In this document: positions 34,485 through 43,998 of the stretch, in pieces
How the letters are laid out: every line of letters starts with the position of its first letter
Numbering within the stretch: position 1 is the first letter of the stretch
Assembly: GCA_041725895.1 (NCBI GenBank)
Contig: JBGRQA010000018.1
Location: 1-64,000 of the forward strand
Source of the DNA: JBGRQA01 sp041725895
GTDB lineage: Bacteria; Bacteroidota; Bacteroidia; Bacteroidales; Marinifilaceae
Direction: 5' to 3'
Length of the DNA stretch: 64,000 bases
The notes under the pieces: generated by a model
Database searches by the model: none
Seen by the model: only the letters and a program-made list of their open reading frames with translations
What the model was told of the DNA's origin: nothing
Made by a program: the position numbers and the translations under genes

Positions 34485-36701
34485 TTATTCTTCGGGGGAG
34501 GCAAGTTCGGCCAATTCCGATTCGGCTATTCTACAGGGAAGTGTGAAGAAAAATTCAGATCCTTTACCGAGTTCGGAATGAAATGAAAGTTTTCCCTTAT
34601 GGAGTTTTATTAATTCGTGTGCAATGCTTAATCCCAGACCAATTCCTCCATATTTGCGAGTAGTAGAGGAGTCTGCCTGTCGAAAGTATTCCAGGATGAT
34701 TTTTTGGTTCTTGGCGGAGATTCCTATGCCGGTATCTTTTACAAAGAATTGAATGTCCTTCTCGTTGAGCGTACGATAGCCATATTGTATAACTCCTTCG
34801 GGAGTGTATAGAAGGGCATTTTCGATAAGAATATCAAAGATCTTTAGAATGATTTGCGAATCAGCATGACAGAGGGGAAGATTTTCCTTCTGATCAGGGA
34901 CATAGGCGAATTGGATGGCTTCCCGTTGAAAGTTTATTTTTTCGGAGTAGCGTTCCAGCGAAAGAGTTTTCATTACCTCGGAAATGTAGAAACAACTTGC
35001 ATTATATTTGAAGGAGTTGCTGTTTAGTTGTGTGAAAGTGAGGATATTCTCGATGATGTTTAGCAGGTTGTGTCCGCTTTTGTAAATCACTTCTCCATGT
35101 TCAAGGGTATTCGGTTCTTTGCTTTGCATGCAAATGATTTCAGAAAAGCCCAGAATGGCATTTAGGGGTGTGCGTAGCTCATGCGACATGGTGGAAAGAA
35201 AGGAAGTTTTTATGCGGTTGGCTTCCACTGCTTTTTTCCTTTCCTCGATCAATTCAAATTCTTTGTGTTTGAGATCTGTAATGTCTGAGGCGATACCTAA
35301 AAGTACCTGACATCCATTGTGGCGTTCCTCTGTAGGGTAGATTTTTCCCGAGATCCAAAGAACAGTTCCATCCGGTTTTACAGCTCTGAATTCTGCTTTG
35401 ATAAGGCTTGTTTCCTTTAAGCGCCCATATTCTTTTAGAATTCTATTTCGATCTTTCGGATGTATGTTTGCGATTATTCCATAGGGATTGAAATAGATGT
35501 CCGATCGAGGAACTCCAAACGTTTGTTCCAGTGCAGGGTTGATGTAAATTAACTGAAAACGCGTTTGTAACCAAAAGATTTCTTTCGTATTATGAGTGAG
35601 TTTCTGGATATTCTCCCATGCTTTATTGCTATTTGGAGACTTAATTTCCGGATTGGAATCCCGGATAGTGCTTTTTATATATTTTTGATTTTGTATTTCA
35701 AGTAATGAAAAGGTGATTTCAACTGGTACAGTCAGATTTTTTTTTGTTTTTAATTTGTCTAGAATTGAAATAATTCTCCTCTTCCTAAGATTATTCAGGA
35801 TCGATTTCCAACGATTGGGTTGTTTCCGGAATAGAGGATGAAGATCATGTACCGATATCCCTGATAATTTATTCAGTTGGTAACCTGATTTTTTCAGGGC
35901 GTAATCATTTGCGTGTACAACTTGTCCTTCAGAGTTGAACAGCCAGGTTTGATTCTGAAGAGTGTTGATTATTTTTCTTAAAATTTCGAGGTTATTTTCA
36001 AAATATGGATTTGTTCCTGTTTTCGTAATGTGTCCTAGGTATAAAGTTTCAGTCTTATTGGATTGAGTATAGGTGATTTGTACAATTGGAATTAGATCAT
36101 TGTTTTTTGTTCTTATGAAGTGGTTAAAATTGATTTGTTTTGTTTTTTCCGGCACGAGGGAATGTGTATCGTTATTAGAACAACACAAGTCAGTAATCTT
36201 TGCATTTTGAAGATTACGCCTGGAGAAGTTTGATATCTTCCTGAGAAATGTATTAACGTAGAGTAAATCAGATTTTTGATTGGATAAAAGGCAAGGGCCC
36301 GGAAAGTTTTCCATTTGTTCCGGTTCCTTAATAAAGGAGTTAAATTTGCATTCAGATAGGGCATTGGAGGGATATAAACCAAAAAATCCGTTGGCTTTGA
36401 AAGTTCTTTTCGTAGTATCTTTTAAGAAATTACCGAATAGAACACAAAGATATTGACGTTCGTTTATTTTAATCTGAAAGTTTTCGAGAAACCATTCTTT
36501 TGTTTGAAATGCGTTGGTTATAGATTGGAAAACCTTGTGTCGTTCCTTTGGTAGTACATACTGGTGTAATACTTTTTTTGCAGATAGATGCGAACAATGT
36601 ATTTTCAGAAATTCTCTGGCCTTTTGGGATAAAAGGATTCTATGGAGTGCCATGGACCAGGTCCATCTGTACAATTGTGGGGACATCTTGGTTGTATCCA
36701 T
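34485..36701 (-). CDS. PAS-domain sensor histidine kinase, soluble
   Basis: 738 residues with no convincing membrane helix, so it should be cytoplasmic. The first ~350 residues hold probable PAS-type folds (LRKIINTLQNQTWLFNSEGQVVHANDYALKKSGYQL). A well-formed PAS/PAC unit follows (IFWLQTRFQLIYINPALEQTFGVPRSDIYFNPYGIIANIHPKDRNRILKEYGRL...LKAEFRAVKPDGTVLWISGKIYP). The kinase core shows the H box MSHELRTPLNAILGF with phospho-acceptor His at residue 507, the D/F box FFVKDTGIGISAKNQKIILEYFRQADSSTTRKYGG, and the G box GIGLGLSIAHELIKLHKG. No receiver domain is attached and no response regulator is adjacent, so the partner is elsewhere. Confidence 0.9.
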   Translation of the reverse strand: MDTTKMSPQLYRWTWSMALHRILLSQKAREFLKIHCSHLSAKKVLHQYVLPKERHKVFQSITNAFQTKEWFLENFQIKINERQYLCVLFGNFLKDTTKRTFKANGFFGLYPSNALSECKFNSFIKEPEQMENFPGPCLLSNQKSDLLYVNTFLRKISNFSRRNLQNAKITDLCCSNNDTHSLVPEKTKQINFNHFIRTKNNDLIPIVQITYTQSNKTETLYLGHITKTGTNPYFENNLEILRKIINTLQNQTWLFNSEGQVVHANDYALKKSGYQLNKLSGISVHDLHPLFRKQPNRWKSILNNLRKRRIISILDKLKTKKNLTVPVEITFSLLEIQNQKYIKSTIRDSNPEIKSPNSNKAWENIQKLTHNTKEIFWLQTRFQLIYINPALEQTFGVPRSDIYFNPYGIIANIHPKDRNRILKEYGRLKETSLIKAEFRAVKPDGTVLWISGKIYPTEERHNGCQVLLGIASDITDLKHKEFELIEERKKAVEANRIKTSFLSTMSHELRTPLNAILGFSEIICMQSKEPNTLEHGEVIYKSGHNLLNIIENILTFTQLNSNSFKYNASCFYISEVMKTLSLERYSEKINFQREAIQFAYVPDQKENLPLCHADSQIILKIFDILIENALLYTPEGVIQYGYRTLNEKDIQFFVKDTGIGISAKNQKIILEYFRQADSSTTRKYGGIGLGLSIAHELIKLHKGKLSFHSELGKGSEFFFTLPCRIAESELAELASPEE

Positions 36702-36909
36702 AGGAATACAATTTTTTAATTAAAGATTGATGGCATACGCATAAAAAAGTTACTAAAAATGGATCAGGATAGATAATTTTATTCAATTGTTTTTCGGTTT
36801 TATTATGTTTTTTTTTCAAGTGAGATTGAAAAAAAACATAATTCTTTAATGAAGATATTTTTACGATGGAGTTTCGGAAAAATACTATTTTTCCAAGGAG
36901 GAAGTCTTT

Positions 36910-37329
36910 TTATCTGGTCTCTAAAATATCACTAATGGTTCGAAGGCAAGTAGCTATTTCTCGTTTAAATGGATGATTGGGAAGGATTCCAGTTTCTGCA
37001 TCCAAACCATTTAGGATCCCCATCCAAATGGAACTCATTCCAAAACAGATAATGATGTCTTGGGGAAGAATTTCTCTGAAAAGGGAATGGTAGGCTTTAG
37101 TGAAGGTTTGGAATTCTGAAGCAATTTGAATGGTGTAATCTTCATCTGGCTCTTTCCCCTTTGTAATATGAGTCTGAATAATCCTAACAAAAGGAGGAGC
37201 AATTCTCATGGCTTGTTCGTGAATGGCAGTTTTTTGTTCTTGAGGAATGTCAAGATCGTTAACTCCTTTTCGGATAAGTTCATCAAGTGTTTCGTTGGAT
37301 ATTTGAGGTTTAAGTAGTATTGGTTCCAT
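36910..37329 (-). CDS. Conserved hypothetical cytoplasmic protein
   Basis: About 139 residues from the ATG at 37329 (MEPILLKPQIS); an upstream ATG at 37395 would add 22 residues that look like intergenic translation. Largely helical, no signal peptide or membrane segment. I do not recognise any domain. Confidence 0.6.
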   Translation of the reverse strand: MEPILLKPQISNETLDELIRKGVNDLDIPQEQKTAIHEQAMRIAPPFVRIIQTHITKGKEPDEDYTIQIASEFQTFTKAYHSLFREILPQDIIICFGMSSIWMGILNGLDAETGILPNHPFKREIATCLRTISDILETR

Positions 37330-37510
37330 AATTTGTTTTATTTCTCTAGCTAAAATACTTAGAAAAATTGGCTTTTCTATTTTTATTAAGATCAAATTAC
37401 ATTGTTAGGAGTGGGAAAGGGAAAATAGAGAATTTTGAAAGTCTTTTTATCTTTACTTTTTAAAATACTTATTATTTAACAAAACAAACAAATTAAACGA
37501 ACTAACAGGA

Positions 37511-38809
37511 ATGAAGAATTTAATACTAGCAGGGACTCTTGTTTTGGGTGCACTATCTTGTGCCCCTAAAATAGATGTGAACCTGGAAATGAATCGACTG
37601 GCAGAATCCTATGTGAAAACGGTTTTGGAGGTTGGGCAATACGATCCTTTGTATATTGATGCTTACTACGGCCCAAAGGAATGGAACGAGAAAGCCGAAG
37701 AGGGTAAGCAGAATCAAATTCCGGCGGATATTTTAATCCAGAGAATAGATAGTCTGTTGATGGAATTGGAGACTCTTTCTGTGGATAAAAAACAAGATAT
37801 GCTTCGGTTGCGGCAAACCTATCTGAATAAGCAATTGTTGGCGGTTAAGGCAAGAGTGGAGATGATTTCAGGAAAACCTTACACTTTTGATGAGGAATCA
37901 GCAGCCTTGTACGATGCGGTAGTTCCTCAATTTACCGATGAGCATTTCGCGAAAGTGATAGATGAATTGGAGAAAGCTTTGCCGGGAGATGGAAGATTGA
38001 TGGAGCGTCTCAGTAATTTCCGGAAGGATTTTGTAATTCCCACCGAAAAAGTGGATACGGTTTTCAAAGCGGCCATTGAGGAATCGCGTAGACGTACCAA
38101 AATGCACATTGATCTTCCCGAGAATGAGAATTTTGTAATCGAATACGTGCGTGATAAAGCCTGGGCTGGTTACAATTGGTACAAGGGTAATAATTTCAGT
38201 CTGATTCAGGTGAATATTGATTTCCCCATAAAGATTGATCGAGCTATTGATTTGGCCAGTCATGAAGGTTATCCCGGGCATCATGTATACAATTCTTTGC
38301 TTGAAACCCATATCGTGAAGGAGCGTGGATGGATGGAATTCTCAGTTTATCCACTGTTTAGCCCTCAATCGCTGATTGCAGAGGGAACTGCCAATTACGG
38401 AATCAATGTGGTATTTCCTAAAGCAGAACGGATGAAGTTCGAGAAAGAAGTTCTTTTTCCTCTTGCGGGATTGGACAGTCAAAAGGCTGATTTATACTAC
38501 AAAGTTCAGGAGTTGGCTCATGAGTTGACTTACGCTCGTACTCGCGCCATGCGAAAATATCTGGACGGGGAATGGAGTAAAGAGCAAACCATGGAGTGGA
38601 TGGAGAAATACGCATTAATTCCAGCGAATTCTGGTTCCTTCCGATTTCCGGAAACCTATCGTAGCTATATCATCAACTACAACTGGGGACAGGATCTGGT
38701 GAAGAATTACATTGAATCAAGAGGTGGAACCGAAGACAATCCACAAAAACGTTGGGAGGAGTTTACTCGCCTGATTTCTACACCTCAGGTGCCCTCGTTG
38801 TTAAAATAA
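37511..38809 (+). CDS. DUF885-family metalloprotein, lipoprotein
   Basis: 432 residues. The signal ends in a lipobox (LVLGALSC, Cys at about residue 17). The diagnostic DUF885 motif HEGYPGHH is in DLASHEGYPGHHVYNSLLE, followed at a distance by SLIAEGTANYG, the conserved Glu region; together these are the probable metal ligands. DUF885 proteins are thought to be related to zinc peptidases, but few have a proven activity. The protein should be exposed to the periplasm or outer surface. It is monocistronic, ending at an inverted-repeat element. Confidence 0.85.
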   Translation: MKNLILAGTLVLGALSCAPKIDVNLEMNRLAESYVKTVLEVGQYDPLYIDAYYGPKEWNEKAEEGKQNQIPADILIQRIDSLLMELETLSVDKKQDMLRLRQTYLNKQLLAVKARVEMISGKPYTFDEESAALYDAVVPQFTDEHFAKVIDELEKALPGDGRLMERLSNFRKDFVIPTEKVDTVFKAAIEESRRRTKMHIDLPENENFVIEYVRDKAWAGYNWYKGNNFSLIQVNIDFPIKIDRAIDLASHEGYPGHHVYNSLLETHIVKERGWMEFSVYPLFSPQSLIAEGTANYGINVVFPKAERMKFEKEVLFPLAGLDSQKADLYYKVQELAHELTYARTRAMRKYLDGEWSKEQTMEWMEKYALIPANSGSFRFPETYRSYIINYNWGQDLVKNYIESRGGTEDNPQKRWEEFTRLISTPQVPSLLK

Positions 38810-38821
38810 AGGGGATAAATT

Positions 38822-38956
38822 AAGAGAGTGTCCAAAAATGAAACTTCCTGTCATTCTGAACTAGTTTCAGAATCTGTTAACTATTAGTAATGAGATCCTG
38901 AAATAAATTCAGGATGACAAGCATTCGAGATTTTCCTCATTTTTGGACACGCTCTT
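38822..38956. repeat. Inverted-repeat element (MITE/REP-like) between convergent genes
   Basis: About 135 bases. The 20-base outer arms AAGAGAGTGTCCAAAAATGA (38822-38841) and TCATTTTTGGACACGCTCTT match with one difference. Inside lies a second pair, CTGTCATTCTGAA / TTCAGGATGACA, and a GATCCTGAA / TTCAGGAT hairpin. The whole can fold into a long cruciform. T/A tails let it serve as a terminator for both the DUF885 and hrpB genes. Confidence 0.75.
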
Positions 38957-38960
38957 TTTG

Positions 38961-41450
38961 TTATCCTTTTTGTCGTCTTTTCACGCCCCGAATTGCCTCA
39001 GCAGTCCAAGGATTATCGGGCCAGTAATGTTTGGCATATCGAATGCGAAGTTCCTTTTTTACATCGAAATAGGTCGACTCCCAGAAGCTTTTCAGATCGG
39101 AAGTGATCTGGATTGGACGGGAGGCAGGCGATAGCAAGTGCAAAAGAACAGCAGTTCTCCCATTGTTCACAAGCGGGGTTTCAGCTAGTCCGAAAACCTC
39201 TTGTATGCGTACAGCCAGCACTGGTGCTGCTCCATTGTCCTGATACTGTAGTTTTATTTTGGAACCGCTCGGAACTTCCAGTCTTGTGGGGGCCAATCGA
39301 TCCAATTCCGATTGTTTTTCCCATTCCAGGTGATGGTGGAGTACCTCCACCAAATCAATTCTTTTCAGATCTTCCGGTTTTCGGATCTGATTCAGATAGG
39401 GGCCCAGCCATTTCCGGTTGGATTTTAGGAGTTCAGGAGTGCTTACATCCGGCCAGTTTTCCTCCGGGCGCCATTTGCGCAGAGATAGAACCCTGTTTTG
39501 CCATTGGGTAACCTCCTTGTTGAAATCCAAAAGATTATTCCCTTCCTTCGCTATTGCTTTGGATATTGCCAGCTCAATTTCTTCTTCGTCAGGGTTAGGT
39601 AGTGGTTTCGCCTGTATAATTATGCTGCCAATGCGCAGTTCTTTGCTTGCGATAACACCCCCTTTTCGGCTATCCCATTCAATAATCTCTCGTTCCTTGA
39701 CCATTGGTGCTAAATCTTTTGGATTTAGGGGGGAGGCCAAAAAAATCTTCCCCATTCCATCACGAGCATCAATATGTGCTATGGCCAGCCAGGATTCGTG
39801 TGCCAGATCATCCTTATGGCCCGCCATGGCCAGTCTGCCATTGGCCAGTTGGAACTGTGCATTGTTTCCAGGGCGAGAAGAAGCGATGCGCTCAGGGTAG
39901 GCATGTACAAGAAGTAATCCCGTTTCGTAAGGATCCACTTGATTGTTGTTTGAAGAAACGTTGAATAGTTTGCGATAGGATGCAGCAACTTTTTCGATGC
40001 GATGCAATGGTTTTAAGGTCCGCTCTCCTTTTCGGTGTCTTCGCAAAGCCTCAATTCTCAAATTGATATCAATACCGCTTTCTTTAGGTAGGGGATCTCG
40101 TTCTTCCAGGATGGCCGCAAGGTCGGTGGCAAGAGGTAATAGATCTTCCTCCTGGGCCATCAGCAGCATGTGGGCAATTCTCGGATGGCAGGGGAGTTTC
40201 TGAATTTTGTGGCCATGTTTGGTGATTCGGTTATCTGTTAAGGCTTCCAACTGGTGCAAGGTTTCTGTGGCTTGTACCAATGCTCCTTTGGGAGGGGGTG
40301 TCAACCAGGTCAGCTGCTGAACATCGGTTATTCCCCATTGTGCCATGTCGAGTACCAGGGAGGTCAGATCGGCTTCCATAATTTCAGGCACCCTGTGTTC
40401 TTTCATGCGAGAGTGAGTGGCTTTGGTCCACATTCGGTAACAGGTGCCGGGGCCCAGACGCCCTGCACGTCCTGCACGTTGGTTAGCAGAATCTATAGAA
40501 ATTTCGATGGTTTCCAGGCGGGATAGACCGGTTCCCTGATCGAAACGAGAGGTCCTTCCGTAGCCGGTATCCACAACTGTTTGGATGCCTTCTATGGTTA
40601 AACTGGTTTCGGCTATAGAGGTGGCTAGTACCACTTTTCGTTTTCCATTCCTGTTGGGCAGGATGGCAGAATTCTGCTGGTTCCCGGGTAACATCCCATA
40701 GAGGGGATGAATGGAGAAATCGGGTAGATTACTTTTCAGTAGTTCCTCACATCTTCTGATTTCTCTTTCTCCTGGCAGAAAAACAAGGGTGTCGCCTTCT
40801 TGTTCGTTTACTGCTTTTATTATAGTGCGAGCGGCCATTTCGGGCAGCAGTTTTTCATCACGATCATCGGTGTGAATTATTTGAACCGGGTATTGTCGGC
40901 CCTTACTTTCAACCACAGGTGCTTTTAATATAGAACTTAATTGCTGCATATCCAGGGTGGCCGACATGAGCATGATTCTCAGGTCGGGGCGCAATACTTG
41001 CTGGGTTTCCCGGCTCAGAGCCAGAGCCACATCAGCATGAATGCTACGCTCGTGGAATTCATCGAAGATGACCAATCCAATCCCTTCCAGAGCATTGTCC
41101 GTTTGGAGCATTCGGGTAAGAATTCCTTCGGTTAGTACTTCGATGCGCGTATCATTTGAGGAGCGGTTTTCAAAGCGGATTCGGTAACCTATGGTTTGGC
41201 CTACCTCTTCACCCAGAAGCGATGCCATTCGGGTTGCAATGGTTTTGGCTGCAAGTCTCCTGGGCTCCAGCATCAGTATTTTTTGTCCTTGAAGCCAGGG
41301 TGCATTCAGAAAGGCTAATGGAAGAAGTGTACTTTTCCCTGCACCCGGTGGGGCACTAACGATAAGGGTATTCTCTTTTTGAAAGTAATTGCAGGTTTCT
41401 GTAATGATTTCCTTTACAGGTAAATCTATATTATATGGGTTGAATGTCAA
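38961..41450 (-). CDS. hrpB: ATP-dependent helicase HrpB
   Basis: 829 residues of a DEAH/RHA-type helicase. Motif I APPGAGKSTLLPL, Ia MLEPRRLAAKTIATRM, motif II IFDEFHERSIHAD (DEFH in place of the usual DEAH/DECH), motif III LMSATLD, motif V TSIAETSLTIEGIQTVVDTG and motif VI RAGRAGRLGPGTCYRMW. The C-terminal HrpB-specific region (LWHPLTRPLQ-type segment here SRPIQITSDLKSFWESTYFDVKKELRIRYAKHYWPDNP) is complete, so the gene looks intact. HrpB acts on RNA; its cellular role is poorly defined. Confidence 0.93.
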   Translation of the reverse strand: MTFNPYNIDLPVKEIITETCNYFQKENTLIVSAPPGAGKSTLLPLAFLNAPWLQGQKILMLEPRRLAAKTIATRMASLLGEEVGQTIGYRIRFENRSSNDTRIEVLTEGILTRMLQTDNALEGIGLVIFDEFHERSIHADVALALSRETQQVLRPDLRIMLMSATLDMQQLSSILKAPVVESKGRQYPVQIIHTDDRDEKLLPEMAARTIIKAVNEQEGDTLVFLPGEREIRRCEELLKSNLPDFSIHPLYGMLPGNQQNSAILPNRNGKRKVVLATSIAETSLTIEGIQTVVDTGYGRTSRFDQGTGLSRLETIEISIDSANQRAGRAGRLGPGTCYRMWTKATHSRMKEHRVPEIMEADLTSLVLDMAQWGITDVQQLTWLTPPPKGALVQATETLHQLEALTDNRITKHGHKIQKLPCHPRIAHMLLMAQEEDLLPLATDLAAILEERDPLPKESGIDINLRIEALRRHRKGERTLKPLHRIEKVAASYRKLFNVSSNNNQVDPYETGLLLVHAYPERIASSRPGNNAQFQLANGRLAMAGHKDDLAHESWLAIAHIDARDGMGKIFLASPLNPKDLAPMVKEREIIEWDSRKGGVIASKELRIGSIIIQAKPLPNPDEEEIELAISKAIAKEGNNLLDFNKEVTQWQNRVLSLRKWRPEENWPDVSTPELLKSNRKWLGPYLNQIRKPEDLKRIDLVEVLHHHLEWEKQSELDRLAPTRLEVPSGSKIKLQYQDNGAAPVLAVRIQEVFGLAETPLVNNGRTAVLLHLLSPASRPIQITSDLKSFWESTYFDVKKELRIRYAKHYWPDNPWTAEAIRGVKRRQKG

Positions 41451-41568
41451 ACTGAAGTAATTTTATGAATCGAAAAAATTATCTGGAGCAAAAATAGTAA
41501 AAACAGTTGTAGAAAGAGTATGGGATGCCTGGAAGTGGTTTACTTATTTGTCCTACTGCATAAAAAGA

Positions 41569-41592
41569 AAAAAGGCTCCCAAAGGAGCCTTT
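41569..41592 (-). terminator. Terminator of the arsenic operon
   Basis: AAAAGGCTCC / GGAGCCTTTT with a CAAA loop, 24 bases beyond the acr3 stop. A run of A on the plus strand supplies the U tract on the minus strand. Confidence 0.9.
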
Positions 41593-41615
41593 TATATCTT
41601 TTTAGATTCGAGGTT

Positions 41616-42719
41616 TTAGGAAAAAGAGGAATTCAAAGAAGTTTCTTGGTTGAAATATTTCTTTTTAAAGGTAAATGCTACATTTACCAAGGCAATCATT
41701 ACGGGAACCTCTACTAGTGGACCAATTACAGCGGCAAATGCTTCACCCGAATTCATGCCAAAAATTGCAATGGCTACGGCAATGGCCAATTCAAAATTAT
41801 TGCTGGCTGCTGTAAACGAAAGGGTGGTGGATTGCTTGTAGTTGGCGCCGGCTTTCTTACTCATGAAGAAGGAGGCCACAAACATGATAATGAAATAAAT
41901 GATCAGAGGAATTCCAATCAAAACTACATCCACTGGAATCTTAATGATGTACTCACCCTTTAGGGAGAACATCACCACAATGGTGAATAGCAAGGCAATC
42001 AAGGTCAAAGGGCTGATCGCCGGCACAAATTTTCTGTGGTACCACTCCTTACTTTTGATTCTTACCAGGATGTACCGGGTAAGGAAGCCTGCGATGAATG
42101 GAATGCCCAGGTAGATGAACACACTTTCAGCAATCTGTCCAATGGTGATTGCCTCCACCGCGCTGTTGGTTGGAATTCCGAACCATCCCGGAAGCACAGC
42201 AATAAAGAAATAGGCATACACAGAGAAGAACAGCACCTGGAAAATGGAGTTAAAAGCCACCAACCCTGCTGCATACTGGGTATCACCCTTGGCTAAATCG
42301 TTCCACACGATCACCATGGCGATACAACGCGCCAGACCGATCATGATGATCCCGTACATGTAGGGAAGGTTGGCATTGTTTTCACCTGGAAAAATCTTAA
42401 AAAACAAAACGCCCAGGGCAAACATTAATATCGGTCCAATCACCCAATTTTGCACTAGAGATAGGGATAGGATTTTGTAGTTTTTAAAAACATCTCCCAG
42501 CTCCTCGTATTTCACTTTTGCCAGAGGTGGATACATCATCAGAATCAATCCCAGGGCAATCGGCAGATTGGTTGTACTTTCAGGTGAAGATTTCAGGGAC
42601 TCCCAAAAGGTGGCAATTGAAGGAAAGAAATATCCTGATAGTACCCCAACTGCCATTGCCAGAAATATCCAAAGTGTTAGATATCGATCTAAGAACTTTA
42701 ATCTTGATTTAGAAGGCAT
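41616..42719 (-). CDS. acr3: Arsenite efflux transporter, ACR3 family
   Basis: 367 residues, about ten membrane helices. ACR3 signatures: FPSIATFWESLK, IALGLILMMYPPLAKVKYEEL, MIGLARCIAMVIVWNDLAKGD (with the conserved Cys needed for arsenite transport) and the late SFTAASNNFELAIAVAIAIFG. It exports As(III) from the cytoplasm by proton antiport. It is the last gene of the arsR-arsC-acr3 operon, 17 bases after arsC. Confidence 0.94.
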   Translation of the reverse strand: MPSKSRLKFLDRYLTLWIFLAMAVGVLSGYFFPSIATFWESLKSSPESTTNLPIALGLILMMYPPLAKVKYEELGDVFKNYKILSLSLVQNWVIGPILMFALGVLFFKIFPGENNANLPYMYGIIMIGLARCIAMVIVWNDLAKGDTQYAAGLVAFNSIFQVLFFSVYAYFFIAVLPGWFGIPTNSAVEAITIGQIAESVFIYLGIPFIAGFLTRYILVRIKSKEWYHRKFVPAISPLTLIALLFTIVVMFSLKGEYIIKIPVDVVLIGIPLIIYFIIMFVASFFMSKKAGANYKQSTTLSFTAASNNFELAIAVAIAIFGMNSGEAFAAVIGPLVEVPVMIALVNVAFTFKKKYFNQETSLNSSFS

Positions 42720-42736
42720 GATAATTTCCTTATTTA

Positions 42737-43159
42737 TTAAACAACTTTAATCTCTTCGCAATAGAATTTGGAGAAAGCTTCCTTGATTTCATCACGCACT
42801 CTTTGGAACTCGCTCCAGATGAATTCATCGGTTCCGGTGGCGTGAGACGGATCATCAAAGCCGATGTGAATTCTGTTCTTCACCTTTCCCATAAAAGCCG
42901 GACAGGCTTCATTGGCGCCTCCACAAACGGTAATCACGTAGTCCCATTCCTCACCCAGGTATTTTTCTACCGAATCGGAGGTGTGGTGGCTAATGTCCAG
43001 TCCGATCTCCTTCATGGCCTTTACGGCTCCTTCGTTCAATTTACCTGACGCCTCCGTACCCGCTGATCGAACAATAAGGTCTTTGTCAAAAGATTGCAAG
43101 AACCCGTGGGCCATCTGACTGCGGCAACTGTTGCCTGTACATAAAATTAATACCTTCAT
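42737..43159 (-). CDS. arsC: Arsenate reductase, low-molecular-weight phosphatase type
   Basis: 140 residues. The P-loop LILCTGNSCRSQMAHGF carries the nucleophilic Cys. Only one of the resolving cysteines of the classic Staphylococcus/Bacillus ArsC is obvious, ITVCGGANEACPAF (Cys pair about seven residues apart), followed by the acid loop DDPSHATG. It reduces As(V) to As(III) using thioredoxin-type thiols; the As(III) is exported by ACR3. Located between arsR and acr3 with short gaps. Confidence 0.93.
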   Translation of the reverse strand: MKVLILCTGNSCRSQMAHGFLQSFDKDLIVRSAGTEASGKLNEGAVKAMKEIGLDISHHTSDSVEKYLGEEWDYVITVCGGANEACPAFMGKVKNRIHIGFDDPSHATGTDEFIWSEFQRVRDEIKEAFSKFYCEEIKVV

Positions 43160-43252
43160 GTTTTTGTAATTTTCTAGTTAATGTAACTCCCAAGTAGATT
43201 TAATCATCTTTTGTATAAAAATCAGATGTTAAATCTTAATGATCGTTTCATT

Positions 43253-43585
43253 TTATTCACATTTTAAATTGTTGGTTTCTATGTTGCTAATGAATTCTCC
43301 GAGTATTGTTCGTAACTCTTTTATTTTCTCCGGATTTAAACAGTACTTCGTTTTCACTCCCTCAATATGGCCTTTAATCAGATCCAACTCCTTGAGTTCC
43401 TTCAAATGTTGATTTACTGTAGTTCTTCCCAGGGGCAATTCTTCAGAGATATCTCCTGTAATACAATTCTTCGTCTCGGAAAGGAATTGCAATATTTTTA
43501 AGCGGGCCGGATGTCCCAATGCCTTAAAGAGATTTGCAGCATTAATCAAATCCGGATCGAATAGTTCTGTTTTTGCTTTTACCAT
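43253..43585 (-). CDS. arsR: ArsR/SmtB-family repressor
   Basis: 110 residues, winged helix: LFKALGHPARLKILQFLSETKNCITGDISEELPLGRTTVNQHLKELKELDLIKGHIEGVKTKYCLNPEKI. Three Cys are present: one in ETKNCITGDI, one in KYCLNPE and one at the C-terminus (NNLKCE). The classic CVC metal site of E. coli ArsR in helix 4 is not seen, so the As(III) site is probably built from these separate Cys. It is the first gene of the operon and should repress it at the operator directly upstream. Confidence 0.92.
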   Translation of the reverse strand: MVKAKTELFDPDLINAANLFKALGHPARLKILQFLSETKNCITGDISEELPLGRTTVNQHLKELKELDLIKGHIEGVKTKYCLNPEKIKELRTILGEFISNIETNNLKCE

Positions 43586-43608
43586 TTCGTTTGTGTTTGT
43601 TGATTTGT

Positions 43609-43655
43609 TTGACGCAAATATACGTCAAAAACTAATAAAGACGTATAAATACGTC
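43609..43655 (-). promoter_or_regulatory. ars promoter/operator with ATACGTC half-sites
   Basis: Half-sites ATACGTC/GACGTAT occur at 43620-43626, 43640-43646 and 43649-43655; the last two form a perfect palindrome GACGTAT-AA-ATACGTC. TTGACG (43609-43614) and CGTCAA (43623-43628) add another. TATATTTG on the minus strand (43615-43622) matches the Bacteroidota -7 box TAnnTTTG and overlaps the first half-site, so a bound repressor would block RNA polymerase. It ends 24 bases before the arsR ATG. Confidence 0.8.
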
Positions 43656-43998
43656 AGAAAAATTTACCGAGAGGGCAATGTTTTTTTCTGAGTGATGGCT
43701 GCAAGGTGCAGAACGCTAATAGTATATGGTTGAATGAGGCAGGGTGAGAAAAACATCAGCAGATGCCGTTTTTTAATTTTGAGGGAAGAGGATGCTTACT
43801 TGTGAGATGGATTTCCTGGGGATTGAATATCTTCCAGGTGCATATCTGAATGGTGTTATTCAATTAAATTACCAGGGACAAATAACCCCAATCATTTCGT
43901 CGAGGGGATTTTAAAGTTCATCTGTATCATTCTAAAGTTCTTCATTCAGTCATTTTAGAAGCGATGATTTCAGTCTAGGTTTGTACCTACAAAAATCA
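43656..43998. other. Intergenic region upstream of the IS3 remnant
   Basis: No gene seen. It may include one degraded end of the IS3 element, but I could not find its terminal inverted repeats. Confidence 0.35.
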
